Below are positions 8,689 through 17,057 of a stretch of DNA of 64,000 nt, one piece after another. Numbering within the stretch: position 1 is the stretch's first letter; each line of letters starts with the position of its first letter. A model generated the notes under the pieces. The model was not told the origin of the DNA, made no database searches, and saw only the letters and a program-made list of their open reading frames with translations. Source of the stretch: a virus. The stretch lies in IMG/VR virus record IMGVR_UViG_3300025141_000016, positions 233,105 through 297,104 of that record; one strand, given 5' to 3'. Position numbers and translations under genes: made by a program.

Positions 8689-9690
8689 CTATCGACCCGT
8701 TACCGAACGGCAACCTTGAAGGAGAGAGGCTACACAAGCCACCCATGGGGCAGGGATGCCTTTGAGTAGCCCTCGGTCGGTGAAGGCAAGATTTCTTACG
8801 AGTTGCTGGAGGGATTTTACCCCCCATTTTCTCGCAGCGGGGATGTGGTCACGACGAACGGCCCATTCGGGCACACCAATGCCGGAGGCGATCCTTTGCC
8901 CATCCCAACCTCGGGCCAGGAGCAGGGACACGCGGAGCCATTGATAAGCCAGATCAGCGGGGCCACCCCGAGCCCGCAATAGGAGCATCGTGGGGTCAGT
9001 GACACTCTTTGCTCGGATCTTGGCGAGGGCTTTCGCAACCCTTACCTCGTCTGCGTTGGCCAATGCTTCCCGTAAGGGTTGCATGTCGGCATCGGGGGAT
9101 CCCCGAACGGTAGCGCGTACATGCTCCACTGTGATGGTGGGTGTTCCCTCTGACCTTGCCAGTGCAGATGCCTTGGCCACTTCAAACGCCAACGTCCCGA
9201 GATCGGTGCCCACCGCTTCGACCCAGCGTTCCCCGAGACGTGGATCGATAGCGTTCTTCTGGCCCATCAGACGTGCCGATTCGGCCACCATAAAACGACC
9301 TGCCAACTTACGTTGGTCCTTACGTTGGGTGGGCCATTTGAAGATGGTCTGGTAAGCCCCGTGGATGGGGGCTGTGGCGGGAAGTTTCTTCTCATCCACG
9401 GCCCCCCTTGCGGTGAGGAGCAAGCATGTCTGGGAAGGCTTCCCCTCGACTTGGACTTTGACCGTCTCGGGGTTCGCGTTCTTGGCCTCGGCTACGACAA
9501 AGGTGGGGAGTCCAAAGGTTGCCCCCATGGAGAGCGCAGCACAGATTTCATCGTCGTCAGCGGCATGAACCACCTCAAACCCGGCGACATGCGCTCCGAG
9601 TATCGCCTCGCGAACCCAGCGCCGTCGCACAAAAGCATTGTCCCCTCCCACAACCATGGCTGCGGGAGGCTTGGCCCAAGACAGCTTCAC
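8689..9690 (-). CDS. holA: DNA polymerase III delta subunit-like clamp loader protein
   Basis: The 333-residue protein opens with a HolA-like pattern: MVVGGDNAFVRRRWVREAI, then an acidic DDDEICAALS stretch and LPTFVVAEAKNA. The helical middle and C-terminal collar region (residues 190-330) also fit HolA. Delta opens the beta clamp. The GTG start overlaps the stop of the delta-prime-like gene, so the two are translationally coupled. With the phage beta clamp and DnaX elsewhere in the window it completes a bacterial-type clamp loader. Confidence 0.7.
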   Translation of the reverse strand: MKLSWAKPPAAMVVGGDNAFVRRRWVREAILGAHVAGFEVVHAADDDEICAALSMGATFGLPTFVVAEAKNANPETVKVQVEGKPSQTCLLLTARGAVDEKKLPATAPIHGAYQTIFKWPTQRKDQRKLAGRFMVAESARLMGQKNAIDPRLGERWVEAVGTDLGTLAFEVAKASALARSEGTPTITVEHVRATVRGSPDADMQPLREALANADEVRVAKALAKIRAKSVTDPTMLLLRARGGPADLAYQWLRVSLLLARGWDGQRIASGIGVPEWAVRRDHIPAARKWGVKSLQQLVRNLAFTDRGLLKGIPAPWVACVASLLQGCRSVTGR

Positions 9691-10301
9691 GGCATGGCCT
9701 CCATCAACGCGGAGGCTGCCACCAAGTGTGATCCCTTGCCGTCGAGGAGAGGGCGGATTGCAACCCAGGCACGCACCATCGCAGCATCTTCCGTGCCTCG
9801 TCTGGCCATGACCTCACTGAACCCCACCAAGAGGCCACCCCACTCTTTCTTGCGGTCATGCAGGATTTCCAGACAAGTAGCTGCGTCCCCTGCTTGGAAC
9901 GCATCGAACAATCGCTCGGCGTGCTCATCGAGGAAGGGTGAAGCCCACTTTGCGTCTGGGGGGCACCATCGAGGGAGGGTGCGGGATTGGATGGTGCCCG
10001 TGACCCCGCCCAGGTAGTCAGCCCAGAGAATGACCCCCAGAGGTCCGTCTGCCAGATCCTCCAGGGTCTTCAAGAGAGCGTCGGAAGCCTCGGGGGTGGC
10101 ACGGTCGATGGGACCAAGCACTACTACGGGAGGTCGGTCCCCAACCCCAGAGTTCCCAGCCAGTTCCACAACCCGTCGGGAGTCATCCACTTTGAGCCCA
10201 TCGTCTCCGATGGGGTCGAGGATCATCCGTCCTGTCTCCCGTGCATGGGAGATGGCGAGCCCTCTGGCGAGGGGTCCATGAAACAAGATCGGAGTGCTCA
10301 T
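9687..10301 (-). CDS. holB: DNA polymerase III delta-prime-like clamp loader protein
   Basis: The 204-residue protein resembles a shortened DnaX/HolB AAA+ module. It has a degenerate P-loop (FHGPLARGLAISHA, no Lys-Thr), a Walker-B-like VVVLGPIDRATPEASDALLK, then TLEDLADGPLGVILWADY and a sensor-like IQSRTLPRW. Loss of ATP-binding residues is typical of delta-prime. It is about two thirds of the usual length and lacks most of the collar. It overlaps its neighbours on both sides (TGATG and GTGA), consistent with one operon. Confidence 0.62.
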   Translation of the reverse strand: MSTPILFHGPLARGLAISHARETGRMILDPIGDDGLKVDDSRRVVELAGNSGVGDRPPVVVLGPIDRATPEASDALLKTLEDLADGPLGVILWADYLGGVTGTIQSRTLPRWCPPDAKWASPFLDEHAERLFDAFQAGDAATCLEILHDRKKEWGGLLVGFSEVMARRGTEDAAMVRAWVAIRPLLDGKGSHLVAASALMEAMP

Positions 10302-10483
10302 CAGAACACAATCTGGAAGAGGCGCTTACACGTCAAGCACCGATAGCGGAGGGTCATCGGATTGATGCCCTTGGGGGGCTTGAAGACTTGGATGAGTTCT
10401 GATTGTCGGCCTTCACACGCTGCAACCGCTCGACAAGCGATCCATTCCACCTTGCCTACTACTGGTCCTTTGCGCTGTGCCAT
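10301..10483 (-). CDS. Small zinc-ribbon-like protein, 60 aa
   Basis: The short ORF ends in RYRCLTCKRLFQIVF, a CxxC half-ribbon, with two further Cys near residues 17 and 23. It overlaps the delta-prime-like gene by TGATG and is preceded by GAGGATGG. I do not recognise a specific family. The position suggests co-expression with the clamp loader. Confidence 0.6.
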   Translation of the reverse strand: MAQRKGPVVGKVEWIACRAVAACEGRQSELIQVFKPPKGINPMTLRYRCLTCKRLFQIVF

Positions 10484-10534
10484 TTGCCATCCTCGTGAGC
10501 ACTACTACCCAGATGCGGTGCGGGCCAACCCCCC

Positions 10535-11071
10535 TCAATAGCCCGCGTTTTCAGCTACGACCTGAATGATGCCAGCCATCGCCTCGATGTACTCTTTTGA
10601 TGCGTACAAGGGGGATGGCAGTTGGCGGGAGACGCGGGCCATTCCTGCATCGTCTCCCTCGGAGTAGACAACCTCTCCGTCAGGACCGACCACATCATTG
10701 GGGAGAGGCAACGGCTGACCCCATCCGCCGTCAGGTGAACTCACAACCACCCCATCGGTGACAGTGCGGGGAGAGAACTGCTTTGCCCACTGGAGAGTCC
10801 TCGCGTCAGACATGATGGGAACAACGACGTTCTCCCACTGGGTCCAGTGGACCCATATCGGGAGTGCCGACTCCAACGACTGTAGGGCTGGGGGCAGTTC
10901 CGCCAAAGGGATGACCTTCACCGCCAAGGAAGGAGCAGGTCGCCCGTTATTGGGAAACAACGGGCCAGCAAGACCTGTGGCTAACAGGTAGATGGTTCCA
11001 GGGAGGAGTTCTGCCAGTTCTGTGGCAGAACGGATCGGAGCCCTGCCCTTACGGTAGTCAGCCCTGCCCAT
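10535..11071 (-). CDS. Hypothetical protein, 178 aa
   Basis: The start has one of the strongest ribosome-binding sites in the window (AAAGGAGG). No family was recognised. The product is Pro- and Val-rich, with WVHWTQWENVVVP in the middle, and has no membrane segment. A near-perfect late-promoter motif on the minus strand lies 27 bases upstream, so this gene may be expressed late, unlike a typical replication gene. Confidence 0.6.
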   Translation of the reverse strand: MGRADYRKGRAPIRSATELAELLPGTIYLLATGLAGPLFPNNGRPAPSLAVKVIPLAELPPALQSLESALPIWVHWTQWENVVVPIMSDARTLQWAKQFSPRTVTDGVVVSSPDGGWGQPLPLPNDVVGPDGEVVYSEGDDAGMARVSRQLPSPLYASKEYIEAMAGIIQVVAENAGY

Positions 11072-11098
11072 GGTGAACCTCCTTTACAGGAGGGGACG

Positions 11099-11112
11099 AT
11101 AGACGATCTACG
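11099..11112 (-). promoter_or_regulatory. Late-promoter motif on minus strand (CGTA-N6-CTAT)
   Basis: Read on the minus strand, this is CGTA, six bases, CTAT: one mismatch from the plus-strand consensus. It lies 27 bases before the start at 11071, within the spacing seen for the other copies. Confidence 0.45.
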
Positions 11113-11391
11113 GAACGAAGGCGCAGTTGGACCCGGACAGCGAGTCCGTGATCGGAAAAGCGGAGTGGGATGGATAGGTGTAGGTGTATGGGTGGTGTTG
11201 CTACTACTACGGGAAGGAGTCTTTTGATGAAGGATCGGAGGATCATTATTGAGTGTCTGATTTATTTTGAATCGGTCAACCTAACGGTTTCCCTCTCCTA
11301 AACAGAGTCTATTGAGTCTGTCGTCCCCCTCCTGCGCCAGTGAGGGGGTAGAGGATGCCGAAGGTGAAGGATCCGATTTCCGAGCAGCACG

Positions 11392-11443
11392 CCTTTTGAC
11401 TCCCTCTCTCCTTTCCCGAGGTGAGAGGGGTGGTGTCAAAAGG
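11392..11443. terminator. Long hairpin, terminator- or structure-like
   Basis: CCTTTTGAC pairs perfectly with GTCAAAAGG. Inside it, CCCTCTCTCC pairs with GGTGAGAGGG with one mismatch. There is no gene on either side. Confidence 0.4.
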
Positions 11444-11634
11444 GCCGAGCGAAGACTGATCCCGAGAACCCGTCCCCTTTACAGGGGGGTGGGTCAACCC
11501 TTGAAGTTCCGAATGGGAAAGAGCGAGCAAGCGGGGGTGTTCCTTACCCCTCGGGTTTCCCCGATCAAACAACCCAAAGATTCAGTCAAGCACCGATCTG
11601 GCGACCGGCCTAAATGTCCCGTGAGTTTCTGACA

Positions 11635-11652
11635 CCCCCTCCGAAGAGGGGG
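11635..11652. repeat. Perfect GC hairpin with CGAA loop
   Basis: CCCCCTC and GAGGGGG form a seven-base stem closed by CGAA, within the gene-free region. Confidence 0.45.
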
Positions 11653-11679
11653 ACTTACCGGGTAGGGTCTACTCGGATC

Positions 11680-11700
11680 GGGGGGTCTTCGCAACCCCCC
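11680..11700. repeat. GC hairpin before the rightward gene
   Basis: GGGGGGT pairs with ACCCCCC around a seven-base loop, 20 bases upstream of the GTG at 11720. It could occlude translation or stop upstream transcription. Confidence 0.4.
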
Positions 11701-11719
11701 TTCTCCGGGGAGGGGCGCT

Positions 11720-12031
11720 GTGTACCGATTATGGATTGTGGACCGGGATCTGAAACCGACCGTGCTGAGTGCGGCTTACCTGACCGTCCATGAGGCGATG
11801 GGGTCGGCAGCGCGTTTGATGAAGGGGTTTGGTGCCCCGGCGTTGGATGCCAGGAACATTCTGATGTGGGCAGGGAAGCCCAGCCTTGTGGTCTTTGACC
11901 CCACCTTTTCGGTCGTTGTGTCGGCGGTCATCGAGGGAGGTCAACTGGTGTCGAGTGGTGACGATCCTGTCCCCCTTGATCCTGACGACAACGTGGGTCC
12001 ATGCCAGACGACCCCTTCAATCTCCGAGTAG
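11720..12031 (+). CDS. Hypothetical protein, 103 aa
   Basis: The start is GTG, with GGGGAGGGG about six bases upstream. The product (MYRLWIVDRDLKP...) is a small alpha/beta protein with an acidic C-terminus; no family was recognised and it carries no tag. It is the first plus-strand gene after the divergent region, and its stop is followed by a late-promoter motif for the next gene. Confidence 0.5.
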   Translation: MYRLWIVDRDLKPTVLSAAYLTVHEAMGSAARLMKGFGAPALDARNILMWAGKPSLVVFDPTFSVVVSAVIEGGQLVSSGDDPVPLDPDDNVGPCQTTPSISE

Positions 12032-12032
12032 C

Positions 12033-12046
12033 GGTAGGAGCCCTAT
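12033..12046 (+). promoter_or_regulatory. Late-promoter motif GGTA-N6-CTAT
   Basis: It follows the preceding stop codon at once and ends 28 bases before the GTG at 12075. Confidence 0.6.
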
Positions 12047-12074
12047 AGGTTCCGAGGGGTCAGGAGCCCTCATC

Positions 12075-13097
12075 GTGAATCACCCGGACCCCAAACGAGT
12101 TGCTATCGCTGTGTCTCCGCAGCATCAGGCGGCTCGGGTAGCGGCTCGCTACGCCTCCTCCCCTCTGATAAAGGAGTTGGAGGAAGACTACCATTCCCTC
12201 TGGCATGACAAGCATGAAAGGGAGGACGGAAAGCCTCGGCTGTGCCCACTGAAAGCTGGGGTGCCCGATTGTGAGAAGATGACCCTCAAAGAGTTCGTTG
12301 CCAAGTGGAAGAGGCACGGGCTGAAGGCGGTAAAGGTCCAACGGCTTCCTACCACCTACTCCTACTATGACTGTGGGAGCCACGCCACGCTGCGGACGGA
12401 ACAGATCCATGGCAGCCGACTTTACCCCCAAGGCGACATCACGGTTGACTTGAACACCCCCATTCCTTGGAGCAAGGCGAAGAAAGGCGACTGGGTTCAA
12501 TGGCCATGGCACCACGGAGTGGTGATTGATCCCAAGCGCAAGATTGTGGAGAGTTGTTGGGGGGTAGACGGATGGGTGTTTCAACACCCCGTAGACCTTT
12601 CTACTTATGGGGCGAAGCCTACGGTTCATTCCGTGCATCCAAAAGAGAAGACCAAGACCGCCAGTTCTGATGGTCAGTGTATCGTCGGAGGCCAGTGCTT
12701 CCGCTACGCTGTCATGTGGGATGGCAAAGGCCCAGGATCATCCCCTGACGACATTGTTGTTCACGGGAACGTGCATGGCTTGGTCGGTCCTCACGCCTGG
12801 GTCGAGCGGAAGGACGGTCGCGTATTTGACTGGCAGACGGTTGAGGGGATCTGGGAGACGCTTGGCCGTCAACCTGACCCCAGCTACACCAAGCGCGGCT
12901 GGCCGAAGCGTGAGTTCTACGCGGAGTTCAAGCCGCGCAAGATGAAGCGGTACACCGCCGAAGACGCGCTGATCAACGGGATACGGAACCGGCACTACGG
13001 TCCCTGGGACGCGGATGAGGAGTACCGTCCTCCAATCCGATCAGCATCGCGGGTTGCCGCTCGCTACTTGATGGCTTCTCGGCGGCAACGCCGGTAG
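12075..13097 (+). CDS. Tagged two-domain cysteine-peptidase-like protein
   Basis: The GTG at 12075, with CAGGAG upstream, gives 340 residues. An RVAARY tag lies at residues 21-26 and another at about 327-332 (SASRVAARYLMA). Between them are two domains. The first (about 90-195: YDCGSHATLR, WSKAKKGDWVQWPWHHGVVI, IVESCWGVDGWVFQHPVD) is paralogous to a domain in the protein at 58265 and looks like an NlpC/CHAP-type Cys-His fold. The second (about 200-310: CIVGGQCFRYA, VGPHAWVERKDGRVFDWQT) has a separate Cys-His-Asp set. Catalysis is inferred. The late-promoter motif and flanking tags suggest a packaged effector. Confidence 0.6.
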   Translation: MNHPDPKRVAIAVSPQHQAARVAARYASSPLIKELEEDYHSLWHDKHEREDGKPRLCPLKAGVPDCEKMTLKEFVAKWKRHGLKAVKVQRLPTTYSYYDCGSHATLRTEQIHGSRLYPQGDITVDLNTPIPWSKAKKGDWVQWPWHHGVVIDPKRKIVESCWGVDGWVFQHPVDLSTYGAKPTVHSVHPKEKTKTASSDGQCIVGGQCFRYAVMWDGKGPGSSPDDIVVHGNVHGLVGPHAWVERKDGRVFDWQTVEGIWETLGRQPDPSYTKRGWPKREFYAEFKPRKMKRYTAEDALINGIRNRHYGPWDADEEYRPPIRSASRVAARYLMASRRQRR

Positions 13098-13106
13098 CTT
13101 CTTTAT
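13093..13106 (+). promoter_or_regulatory. Late-promoter motif (GGTA-N6-TTAT variant)
   Basis: It overlaps the preceding stop and ends 33 bases before the ATG at 13140; one base of CTAT differs. Confidence 0.5.
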
Positions 13107-13139
13107 CTCTCCGATAAGGTCAAGTACCGGAGACAACCC

Positions 13140-13589
13140 ATGTCCAAGACCCTTACTGGATCTGACCGTAAACGCCTCATCCGCCTTGCTTCTACCCTCC
13201 CCACGGGGTCAGATGAGCGGAAGGCTATCCTTGCTGGGCTTCACCATGTCGCCGTCCACAAGACCGCCTCCAAGAAGACCACCCTCTCGGCAGATTTGAA
13301 GTTGAAGGACGGGACCGTGTACGCGAAGGGATCGCGTGCAGAGGTGTTCTTCTCGGAGCGCAACCCCTCCATGTCCGAGGTGGAGATTGAGGGTAGGAAG
13401 ATCAAACTCCGCACGGTCAGTCTCCACAAGTACCTCCGTGGTTTTCCAAAGCCCCCCTCCACGAGAGCCTTGCAGAAGATGGACAGTGAGGCTTCCGGGC
13501 CAACGGTCAGTGGGGTACGCAACGTCGAGATGGACGGCTATGGTCCCGATGGGTCACCCTCGTGGATGCTGGCCATGGGGCTCATCTGA
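13140..13589 (+). CDS. Protein with N-terminal LIRLASTLP tag, 149 aa
   Basis: Residues 13-33 match the first tag family (LIRLASTLPTGSDERKAIL). The rest is a small beta-rich domain of unknown function (KDGTVYAKGSRAEVFF, VEIEGRKIKLR). A CCGGAG ribosome-binding site precedes the ATG. It lies directly upstream of an ART-like gene and behind a late-promoter motif, so it is probably a virion or co-injected protein. Confidence 0.65.
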   Translation: MSKTLTGSDRKRLIRLASTLPTGSDERKAILAGLHHVAVHKTASKKTTLSADLKLKDGTVYAKGSRAEVFFSERNPSMSEVEIEGRKIKLRTVSLHKYLRGFPKPPSTRALQKMDSEASGPTVSGVRNVEMDGYGPDGSPSWMLAMGLI

Positions 13590-13669
13590 CCCTGTGCGCC
13601 TCGGTGGTCGCTCCGTGAAGGGGGTCAACCACCTACCGAATGTCCGTAGAGGGCACAACGGAGAATGGT

Positions 13670-14125
13670 ATGAGCGCATCCCCCCAGAAAGTAGCCGAGC
13701 GGTGGGCCTCCGAAGCCAAGTTCTTCCGTGGCCTCCACAGTCGCAACAAGGGCATCTTCTTTCGTGGGGCCAAGAACCCCGGTGCCGGTGGCGGGGCTGG
13801 CTTTGGTGCTCTGGGACGTGGCCTTTATCTCGCGTGGGACAAGGGGATCGCCCAGTTCTTTGCTGACCGAGCCGGGGGTCAGGTATACGCCTACAAGATT
13901 CCGTCCAGCCTCAAACTGCTCGATGCCCAGAGCAGCGAGATGGCGACGATCAAGGAAGGGATGGGATTCAAGCCCTGGCAGTATTCAGACGATCCCATGT
14001 ACGCCGCTGTCGTCACAGCCGAGGTAAAAGACCTTGGATACGACGGGGTGATCTCCGACAAAGCGGCAGATGGCCTTGTCTTGTTCGATCCCCGTAAAGC
14101 GAAGCTGGTGGACCTACCGGAGTGA
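13670..14125 (+). CDS. Tagged ADP-ribosyltransferase-like protein
   Basis: The 151-residue product starts at MSASPQKVAERW, with GGAGA upstream; an ATG at 13640 is the alternative. Residues 7-12 form an RVAARY-type tag. The remainder is a compact ART-like domain with an Arg-containing first strand (IFFRGAKNP), GLGRGLYLA-like GALGRGLYLAWD, the helix IAQFFADRAG, and LGYDGVISDKAADGLVLFDP at the end. This resembles ART domains of phage polyvalent proteins, which modify host proteins after injection. Its 3' end overlaps the convergent gene by 12 bases. The target is unknown. Confidence 0.6.
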   Translation: MSASPQKVAERWASEAKFFRGLHSRNKGIFFRGAKNPGAGGGAGFGALGRGLYLAWDKGIAQFFADRAGGQVYAYKIPSSLKLLDAQSSEMATIKEGMGFKPWQYSDDPMYAAVVTAEVKDLGYDGVISDKAADGLVLFDPRKAKLVDLPE

Positions 14126-15280
14126 TGCAGCGACGGCGTAGGACTCGCCGGGAGCCTCGTCCAGAAGCCCCTGCTCACAGAGGTATGCGATTGCGCGGCG
14201 GGTGTCGGCAGCGTCGAGCCGGAGGTCTGACTGGATTTCCTCGCGGGTTGACCATGGCTCATCGGCCACGAGCCGCAGGATGCGTTCGGCGTTTCCAACG
14301 GTGACTGGACCGTCACGAAGAGACTTGCGAACTCGTCCGGCAAGGTGGGCTGCTCGGAGGGTGGAGACACCTTCGCTGGCAGCGATCTCATCGCGGGTAG
14401 CCCCAGCGATCAAAGCGTCGTAGACCCGCTGATAACGCTCGGCGGCTCCTCGGTGGGCAGCACGGACGAGAGCACGACCGCCTGTGGTCTGGATTGTGTC
14501 TTCGTCGGTGAGGATGAGCATATCTTCCGGGCTCGGGCTCCGAGAGATGATCACCTCATGGAGATCATCCTCGTCTCCCTCGTAGGCGACTTCCCACTCG
14601 GTCCCCTGGTTGGCCCGCTGGCAAACGTACTCGGGGGATTCTGTCTCGACGCGAACTCGGATCTCGTGCTGGGTCCGTGCCCCACGCATCCGAGCGAGGG
14701 GTTCTGCGCCTCGGACGAAGACGCTGGAGAAGTGCTTGCGCTTCAGAAACTTGTAGAGCGTGGAGAGCGATACGGTGCCTTTCTCGGCCAGTGCCTTGTC
14801 GAAGGTGCCACCTGCGGCCCATTTGGCGATCCAGAGCCCCGTCAACGAGAGACATTCGGCGTAGTCTTCGGAGGGGTAGTCGCGGGAGAGCAGCGCGGCG
14901 AGTCGGCGGTCCAGGGCGCGGTCGCGCAGTTGGGCTTCCAGCCATTCTGATGAGGTCAGCGGTGCGGCTTCATCGACCAGGGAGGAGAGGTGGGTCGTCA
15001 CCGTCTCGTGGTCGTCTGACCGGAGGTGGGAGAGCAGCCCAGCCGCGTCACCCTGGAGAGCAGACCAGAGGTCAGCGCAGAGGAGGGCTTGTGAGCCGGT
15101 GCCCCGGTAGCCGTTCTGGTTCACGGAGTCGCGTCGAACGATACTCCGTTTGCGGGCCGTGGCTTTGGCGAGGTCGGTGATCCCGGCTGCGACCAGCGAT
15201 TCAACTTCGCTGGGAGTCTGGGGGGAAGCACCGTGGATGAGATCGAGCAGGGAGAGCAGGTATGAGAGTCGTCGGGTCAT
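14114..15280 (-). CDS. HTH / sigma-like DNA-binding protein
   Basis: The 388-residue protein has a sigma-region-4-like helix-turn-helix in its C-terminal third (RYQRVYDALIAGATRDEIAA, then SEGVSTLRAAHLAGRVRK). After it comes a winged-helix-like segment (STREEIQSDLRLDAADTRRA). The middle has a region-2-like FLKRKHFSSVFVRGAEPLAR with GARTQHEIRV. It is Arg- and Ala-rich with higher GC than its neighbours. It sits alone on the minus strand and overlaps the ART-like gene tail to tail. A phage sigma factor or transcription regulator is likely, but the family is not certain. Confidence 0.5.
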   Translation of the reverse strand: MTRRLSYLLSLLDLIHGASPQTPSEVESLVAAGITDLAKATARKRSIVRRDSVNQNGYRGTGSQALLCADLWSALQGDAAGLLSHLRSDDHETVTTHLSSLVDEAAPLTSSEWLEAQLRDRALDRRLAALLSRDYPSEDYAECLSLTGLWIAKWAAGGTFDKALAEKGTVSLSTLYKFLKRKHFSSVFVRGAEPLARMRGARTQHEIRVRVETESPEYVCQRANQGTEWEVAYEGDEDDLHEVIISRSPSPEDMLILTDEDTIQTTGGRALVRAAHRGAAERYQRVYDALIAGATRDEIAASEGVSTLRAAHLAGRVRKSLRDGPVTVGNAERILRLVADEPWSTREEIQSDLRLDAADTRRAIAYLCEQGLLDEAPGESYAVAASLR

Positions 15281-15522
15281 GGGATTCCTTGGAGTTCCGA
15301 TGCCAGCAAGCTGGACAGGATGGGTGAGTGGTTTTTGGTCGAGGACGGGGACGGTGCTCTTACCGAGCGGGTCAAGGTCTGCGACTTCTCAACATCCTAT
15401 CCGCCGTGACCCTATGGGTCAACCCCACCTTGGCCATCAAGTGGATCGAAGTGGGCCAGATGCGGCCCCGTGCCCCATGCTTATTTTTTGGCGGGGGGAT
15501 CACCCCTGATCAGGGTGGTGTC
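15281..15522. other. Divergent intergenic region
   Basis: Together with the promoter and leader, about 300 bases without a gene separate the minus-strand HTH gene from the plus-strand tagged gene. The main visible structure is a palindrome, ACCCCTGATCAGGGT-like, near 15500-15516. No coding potential was seen. Confidence 0.5.
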
Positions 15523-15536
15523 GGTAGGTCGTCTAT
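15523..15536 (+). promoter_or_regulatory. Late-promoter motif GGTA-N6-CTAT
   Basis: It ends 44 bases before the ATG at 15581. Confidence 0.6.
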
Positions 15537-15580
15537 CTGGGTAGTGGGGGTAGAAGAGAAGTCCCTTTGGAGAGATCCCC

Positions 15581-17017
15581 ATGAATCGCTACGCTGCCGC
15601 TTTGGTTCGTTTGGCGGTATCCCTGCCGTCAGGGAGCCGTGACCGCCGAGTGATCCTTGCTTTGATCAAAGAGGCGGGAGCCCGTGAGGATTTTCTGGCT
15701 CGCTACGAGTTCCTTGGGGGGCTCACCGGCAAGTCGGGTGATCGGGTCAAGAGTGATCTGAAGCAGGGCGACTACGAGCCGTATGTGAAGGCACTTGCCG
15801 CTAATGGCTGGGACGAGGGCACCGCACAGCGCCCCGGAGAGGCCCTTACGTTCGTTGACCCCACGGCCAACATGGGGCTGTGGACGGCTTTGGTGAGGGG
15901 CGGAAACTCGGCCTTGGGCCGTGCCGTGGACGAGGTGGCCAAGTGGCAACCTGCCCTGTCAGGAATCTCTGGTGAGGATGTTGCCCAGGTACTCTCACAC
16001 GGGGGTCAACACTGGCCTGGGATGCGCTTCGACTCTCGCGTGAAGAATGAGAAAGGTGGCTTTGGTGATTATGTCGAGCGCGTGAGCGGCGAGGAGCCCT
16101 ACGCGACTGGAGACAACATCTTCCGGTCTGTCGGGAAGGAACTGAAGTCCAAGAAGTTCAACCTCGCTTTCATTATCAAGAGGTTGATGGGGATTGCCCG
16201 CAACAAGACGAAGGATTGGGTCCGCTCGGTGGATGCCGGGAAGTGGGAGGGACCATTCCCCGAAACCGAGGAAGGCCAGCAGATTGTCCCGAGGGGATAC
16301 ACACCCCCGGACCCTGCTGACATGCTCACCAAGGAGTTGTATCTGAAAGCCATCGATCCCGTGATGAAGCGGGTGTTGGCTGATGCCCCTGCACAGGCTC
16401 GGATTTGGGAGGCTCTGTTGGCTTCCGTCCAGGCCAACAAGAACTTTCTTGGGGTATCCGCGAGAGGAAAGGGGGAGGGTGATGTGACCCTGGAGGGCAC
16501 GAAGTTCCGTCCCTTCATGGAGAAGTATTTTGAGGGGCAGACGGATGAAGACGACAACCCCATCCGAATCCCCACCACCCAGAAGATCGCCGCAAACTTC
16601 CAGAAACTCCTGAAGAAGATGAGGGCTGCGTTGGCGGGTCTTTCCGACGCAGAGTTGGCCAAGGGGCTCCCGAGACAAGACCGTGAGATCCTGAAAGACC
16701 GTGACATAGCGAGTGTCTACTGGTCGGAGGTCCATCGTCGCCGTCGGGCTTTGCTCATTCGTATGGCTTCCACGTTCCCCGTGGGGTCAGAACACCGCAA
16801 GGTGTTGCTCCGGCAGGCATCGGATGTGGGGGCGAAGGACGTGTTGACCGAGAAATCGCTCATCAAGTATTTGAAGGCGACGGGGGATACTGTCTCGGCT
16901 TCAACGCTGGCCTACGGCTTTGGGGGCAACCCCCAGCAACACACGAAGTTCCTTCAGCGGCTTGTGGCCAAGGGTGTGCTTGATAAGGACGGCAAAGAGT
17001 ACAGCCTCGCCCTCTGA
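15581..17017 (+). CDS. Protein with two LIRLAST-type tags, 478 aa
   Basis: The first tag is at residues 8-28 (LVRLAVSLPSGSRDRRVIL) and the second at about 392-412 (LIRMASTFPVGSEHRKVLL), so the protein reads like two tagged units joined. The large first unit is helical, with KKFNLAFIIKRLMGIARNK and a long Lys/Arg-rich C-terminal part; no family was recognised. The second unit is a roughly 60-residue winged-helix-like domain (SLIKYLKATGDTVSAS). It is late-promoter driven and followed by an FmdB-like gene. Confidence 0.6.
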   Translation: MNRYAAALVRLAVSLPSGSRDRRVILALIKEAGAREDFLARYEFLGGLTGKSGDRVKSDLKQGDYEPYVKALAANGWDEGTAQRPGEALTFVDPTANMGLWTALVRGGNSALGRAVDEVAKWQPALSGISGEDVAQVLSHGGQHWPGMRFDSRVKNEKGGFGDYVERVSGEEPYATGDNIFRSVGKELKSKKFNLAFIIKRLMGIARNKTKDWVRSVDAGKWEGPFPETEEGQQIVPRGYTPPDPADMLTKELYLKAIDPVMKRVLADAPAQARIWEALLASVQANKNFLGVSARGKGEGDVTLEGTKFRPFMEKYFEGQTDEDDNPIRIPTTQKIAANFQKLLKKMRAALAGLSDAELAKGLPRQDREILKDRDIASVYWSEVHRRRRALLIRMASTFPVGSEHRKVLLRQASDVGAKDVLTEKSLIKYLKATGDTVSASTLAYGFGGNPQQHTKFLQRLVAKGVLDKDGKEYSLAL

Positions 17018-17057
17018 CCTTCCCGTGGGTAGGGTGGGGGAGCCAGGAGCCCTGTGT

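Larger units (their letters stand above)
11072..11719. other. Gene-free divergent intergenic region with clustered hairpins
   Basis: About 650 bases separate a minus-strand gene from a plus-strand gene and hold no convincing coding sequence. The left part (11220-11310) is locally AT-richer. The right part carries at least three strong inverted repeats (listed separately). Divergent promoters, an origin of replication or a structured RNA are possible; nothing in the sequence decides between them. Confidence 0.6.

Noticed and set aside
13596-13613. A possible late motif before the ART-like gene (GGTG-N6-CCGT)
   Set aside because: Three of eight fixed bases differ; the gene can be read from the motif at 13093.
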